A stretch of 64,000 nt of DNA, taken from positions 310,001 through 374,000 of the forward strand of contig NZ_JAPQER010000002.1 in assembly GCF_026735135.1 (NCBI RefSeq), given 5' to 3'. The notes beneath the pieces were generated by a model. It was not told the origin of the DNA, ran no database searches, and worked only from the letters and a program-made list of their open reading frames with translations. Shown piece by piece: positions 62,265-64,000 of this stretch. The first letter of the stretch is position 1. Each line of letters starts with the position of its first letter. Source of the DNA: Clostridium aestuarii. GTDB lineage: Bacteria > Bacillota > Clostridia > Clostridiales > Clostridiaceae. Both the position numbers and the translations under genes were made by a program.

Positions 62265-62687
62265 CTAAATTTTTAATAATTCATTTTTCGCTTGTTTATA
62301 TTTTTCTAATCTATCATAATCTTTTTTTGAAGGATTAGGAATTCTTTTTATATTACTATTATCTTCTAAATCAGCTAATTTAACTATTCTCCCAATACGA
62401 TTATTTTTGCAACGTTTAATAAATTGCATGTAATCTTCATCTCTTATTCTTGTAATAGAACTTAGTGCTTTTATTGTTTCCTCTGAAAATCCTTCTTTAC
62501 TTAAATATTCTAATGTTATATCTGTATCTTCAATAGTATCGTGCAATATTGCTACAATTTGAGAGGTTTCATCATTCATTTTTAGCATTATTCGCAATGG
62601 ATGTAATATATAAGGATTTCCTCCTTTATCTGTTTGTCCTTCATGTGCTTGTGTTGCTATAATTATAGCTTTACTCAATAAATCCAC
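62265..62687 (-). CDS. MESH1-like small alarmone hydrolase (HD domain)
   Basis: A 140-residue single-domain HD hydrolase. The metal-binding HD motif set of SpoT/MESH1 is complete: His in AHEGQTDKGGNPYILHPLR, the His-Asp pair in AILHDTIEDTDIT, and the distal Asp in RIVKLADLEDNSN. Enzymes of this size remove the 3'-pyrophosphate from (p)ppGpp. In toxSAS modules such hydrolases act as antitoxins. It has a GAAAGGAATG site and lies 198 bases downstream of a RelA/SpoT synthetase gene on the same strand. Confidence 0.88.
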   Translation of the reverse strand: MDLLSKAIIIATQAHEGQTDKGGNPYILHPLRIMLKMNDETSQIVAILHDTIEDTDITLEYLSKEGFSEETIKALSSITRIRDEDYMQFIKRCKNNRIGRIVKLADLEDNSNIKRIPNPSKKDYDRLEKYKQAKNELLKI

Positions 62688-62885
62688 ATTATCATTCCTT
62701 TCATAATATATGACATCAGAATATTATATAACAATTTATTTTTAAATTATACCATACAATATTTTTATGATATGTGGTATTGGTTAATGATTATTTATTT
62801 TAGAATTAATAAATGTGTGCAGTATTAATTGAGTGAAGAAGTATTTAGGAGCACAAAAGTGTTTATTATATATAAAATACAACTA

Positions 62886-63869
62886 CTATTCTATTAATTT
62901 TCTATATTTAGTGAATCCTTCAATTGAAGATTTTGGTAACGTAGAGATACGACTTTTAATAAAATTATCGTCAGCAATTGATAGACAAATTCTCACTACT
63001 CCAACATCAGCATATTGTTTAGAATATGATGGAGGGTTATCTTTCTCATATTTAGCAAATACTTTTTTTGTTTTATTTAATGTTTGTTCTAATAAATTAA
63101 AAGTAGTATATTTAGAAGCCAATAATTCTTCTATTAATTTTGATAAACTTTTAGAATTAGAATGATTTCTATCTGGATATCGTTTCTTAAGATATGCAGA
63201 TAATGTGTTGAGGTTAAGTTCCTCATTATTTAGAAATCCCGCTTGTTTTGCTTTTTCTTCAGCAAGTCTCTTTTGTTCCTGACTTGCATGGAAAAATAGT
63301 TCAAAATGTGAATCAACTACATAAAAAAGTGCACTTAAAGCATTGAAATCCTTTTTCAATGAAGAAGGTATAGCATTTGATGATTTATAATCGAGATAAT
63401 GAGATATTGTTGCCCAAGCGTTCATAGCAATTGTACGAATTTGAATTTCAAATTTTAAGTTTTTGATATCATCATAACGAGGTCCATTAAAATGTGATGG
63501 TAAGGAACAGATATAGTGAACAGATAAATATCCAAAAGAGTCTTTTTGTGTATCATTAATTTTGTCATCTTTTTTATGTATATCGATTATTTTTTCAATA
63601 ATTTGTCCAATTTTATAGACATCACTTAAAAATAAACATATAACTCTTACCCCACAAAGATCGAATATTTTTTCAAAAGGCTGTTTAATTTCTTTTCTGT
63701 TAATTTTATCTACAAACGAGTCATAGGTTTTAACCCTTCCTTCAATAGTATGGTAAGGAATATTTTGTTTTTCTAGTTCTTTTTTTAACATATAAATAAT
63801 TTCATCCTTGAGGCATTCAAATTTCTTATACCTAAGTTGATATTGTTTCTTAATAATATCAATATCCAT
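62886..63869 (-). CDS. RelA/SpoT synthetase-domain protein (second copy)
   Basis: 327 residues. Synthetase motifs: GRVKTYDSFVDKI (near 44), KIFDLCGVRVICLFL (near 67), DSFGYLSVHYICSLP (near 108) and FEIQIRTIAMNAWATISHYLDY (near 140). The C-terminal domain (about 190-327) is helical and ends in IADDNFIKSRISTLP; its family is unknown. It has no HD domain of its own. It has a perfect TAGGAGGAG site. The HD hydrolase downstream could neutralise its product. Confidence 0.85.
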   Translation of the reverse strand: MDIDIIKKQYQLRYKKFECLKDEIIYMLKKELEKQNIPYHTIEGRVKTYDSFVDKINRKEIKQPFEKIFDLCGVRVICLFLSDVYKIGQIIEKIIDIHKKDDKINDTQKDSFGYLSVHYICSLPSHFNGPRYDDIKNLKFEIQIRTIAMNAWATISHYLDYKSSNAIPSSLKKDFNALSALFYVVDSHFELFFHASQEQKRLAEEKAKQAGFLNNEELNLNTLSAYLKKRYPDRNHSNSKSLSKLIEELLASKYTTFNLLEQTLNKTKKVFAKYEKDNPPSYSKQYADVGVVRICLSIADDNFIKSRISTLPKSSIEGFTKYRKLIE

Positions 63870-63911
63870 ATAAATATCTCCTCCTAAGTTAATAATTTAG
63901 TTTTTTGAAAA

Positions 63912-63941
63912 TAATAGTATATTAAATAATAGTATATTAAA
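63912..63941. repeat. Two tandem 15-bp repeats upstream of the second RelA/SpoT gene
   Basis: TAATAGTATATTAAA occurs at 63912-63926 and again at 63927-63941, in the promoter region of the minus-strand gene that starts at 63869. It could be an operator. Confidence 0.6.
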
Positions 63942-64000
63942 TAATAAATTGGATATATTTATCACTAACTTTTACTTAATTTGCAGTAACTAAGGGGCAT

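Overview
The window is AT-rich (about 70% A+T), densely packed DNA with strong AAGGAGG-type ribosome binding sites. It carries genes typical of an endospore-forming anaerobe: a Spo0E-like phosphatase, GerW, an alpha/beta SASP, the granulose (glycogen) operon and thiamin-salvage riboswitches. It is most likely chromosome of a Clostridium sensu stricto species. The species cannot be named from sequence alone.

Layout. 1-7.9 kb: the 3' end of arsA, a Spo0E-like gene, a MYG1-family gene, a HelD-type RNA polymerase recycling motor, the gerW/DUF2953 sporulation pair and small genes. 8.0-12.2 kb: three RNA leaders. One is a ykkC-type (subtype 2c-like) riboswitch before a Nudix hydrolase. The others are a canonical TPP riboswitch and, behind it, a second TPP-like element that lacks the pyrophosphate arm, before thiW-thiM. 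12.3-15.6 kb: a sigma-54 activator and a D-cysteine desulfhydrase-type gene with a textbook -24/-12 promoter. 16-24.3 kb: an accessory island with a Cys-rich KAP NTPase, a tyrosine recombinase, a PD-(D/E)XK nuclease, frameshifted genes and a GreA-like factor behind heptanucleotide repeats. 24.3-28.3 kb: a membrane GGDEF protein, a catalase and a double-HNH-like protein. 28.7-38.9 kb: glgB-glgC-glgD-glgA-glgP plus a GH13 glycosidase, a complete granulose synthesis and mobilisation operon with a perfect Spo0A box upstream. 39-40.8 kb: an ECF S-component and a BioB/HydE-like radical SAM enzyme behind an unassigned attenuator leader. 44-46.8 kb: a MacAB-like exporter. 46.9-52.2 kb: a SWIM/SNF2 helicase, a DEAD-box RNA helicase, a PC4-like protein and YwbE. 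52.3-54.5 kb: a coiled-coil DNA-binding-like protein and a tyrosine recombinase, divergent across a cluster of GTTATAAC palindromes. 54.8-58.0 kb: SASP, MurG-like and beta-CASP RNase genes. 58.1-64 kb: a scarred accessory region with a comM fragment, a serine-recombinase fragment and five genes centred on alarmone chemistry: NdpA plus a RelA/SpoT synthetase, a membrane protein, a MESH1-like HD hydrolase and a second RelA/SpoT synthetase.

The two strongest candidates for something undescribed are these. (1) A pair of roughly 290-nt non-coding RNA genes on the minus strand (about 43304-43597 and 58655-58948). Each has its own promoter, a GNRA-capped hairpin and an intrinsic terminator, and the differences between copies preserve base pairs. 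(2) The 59.3-63.9 kb alarmone cluster, which pairs two RelA/SpoT synthetase domains with a small alarmone hydrolase, as in toxSAS toxin-antitoxin and anti-phage systems. The variant TPP-like element before thiW and the orphan leader before the ECF/radical SAM pair are also worth testing.

All calls come from reading the sequence. No database or folding program was run.
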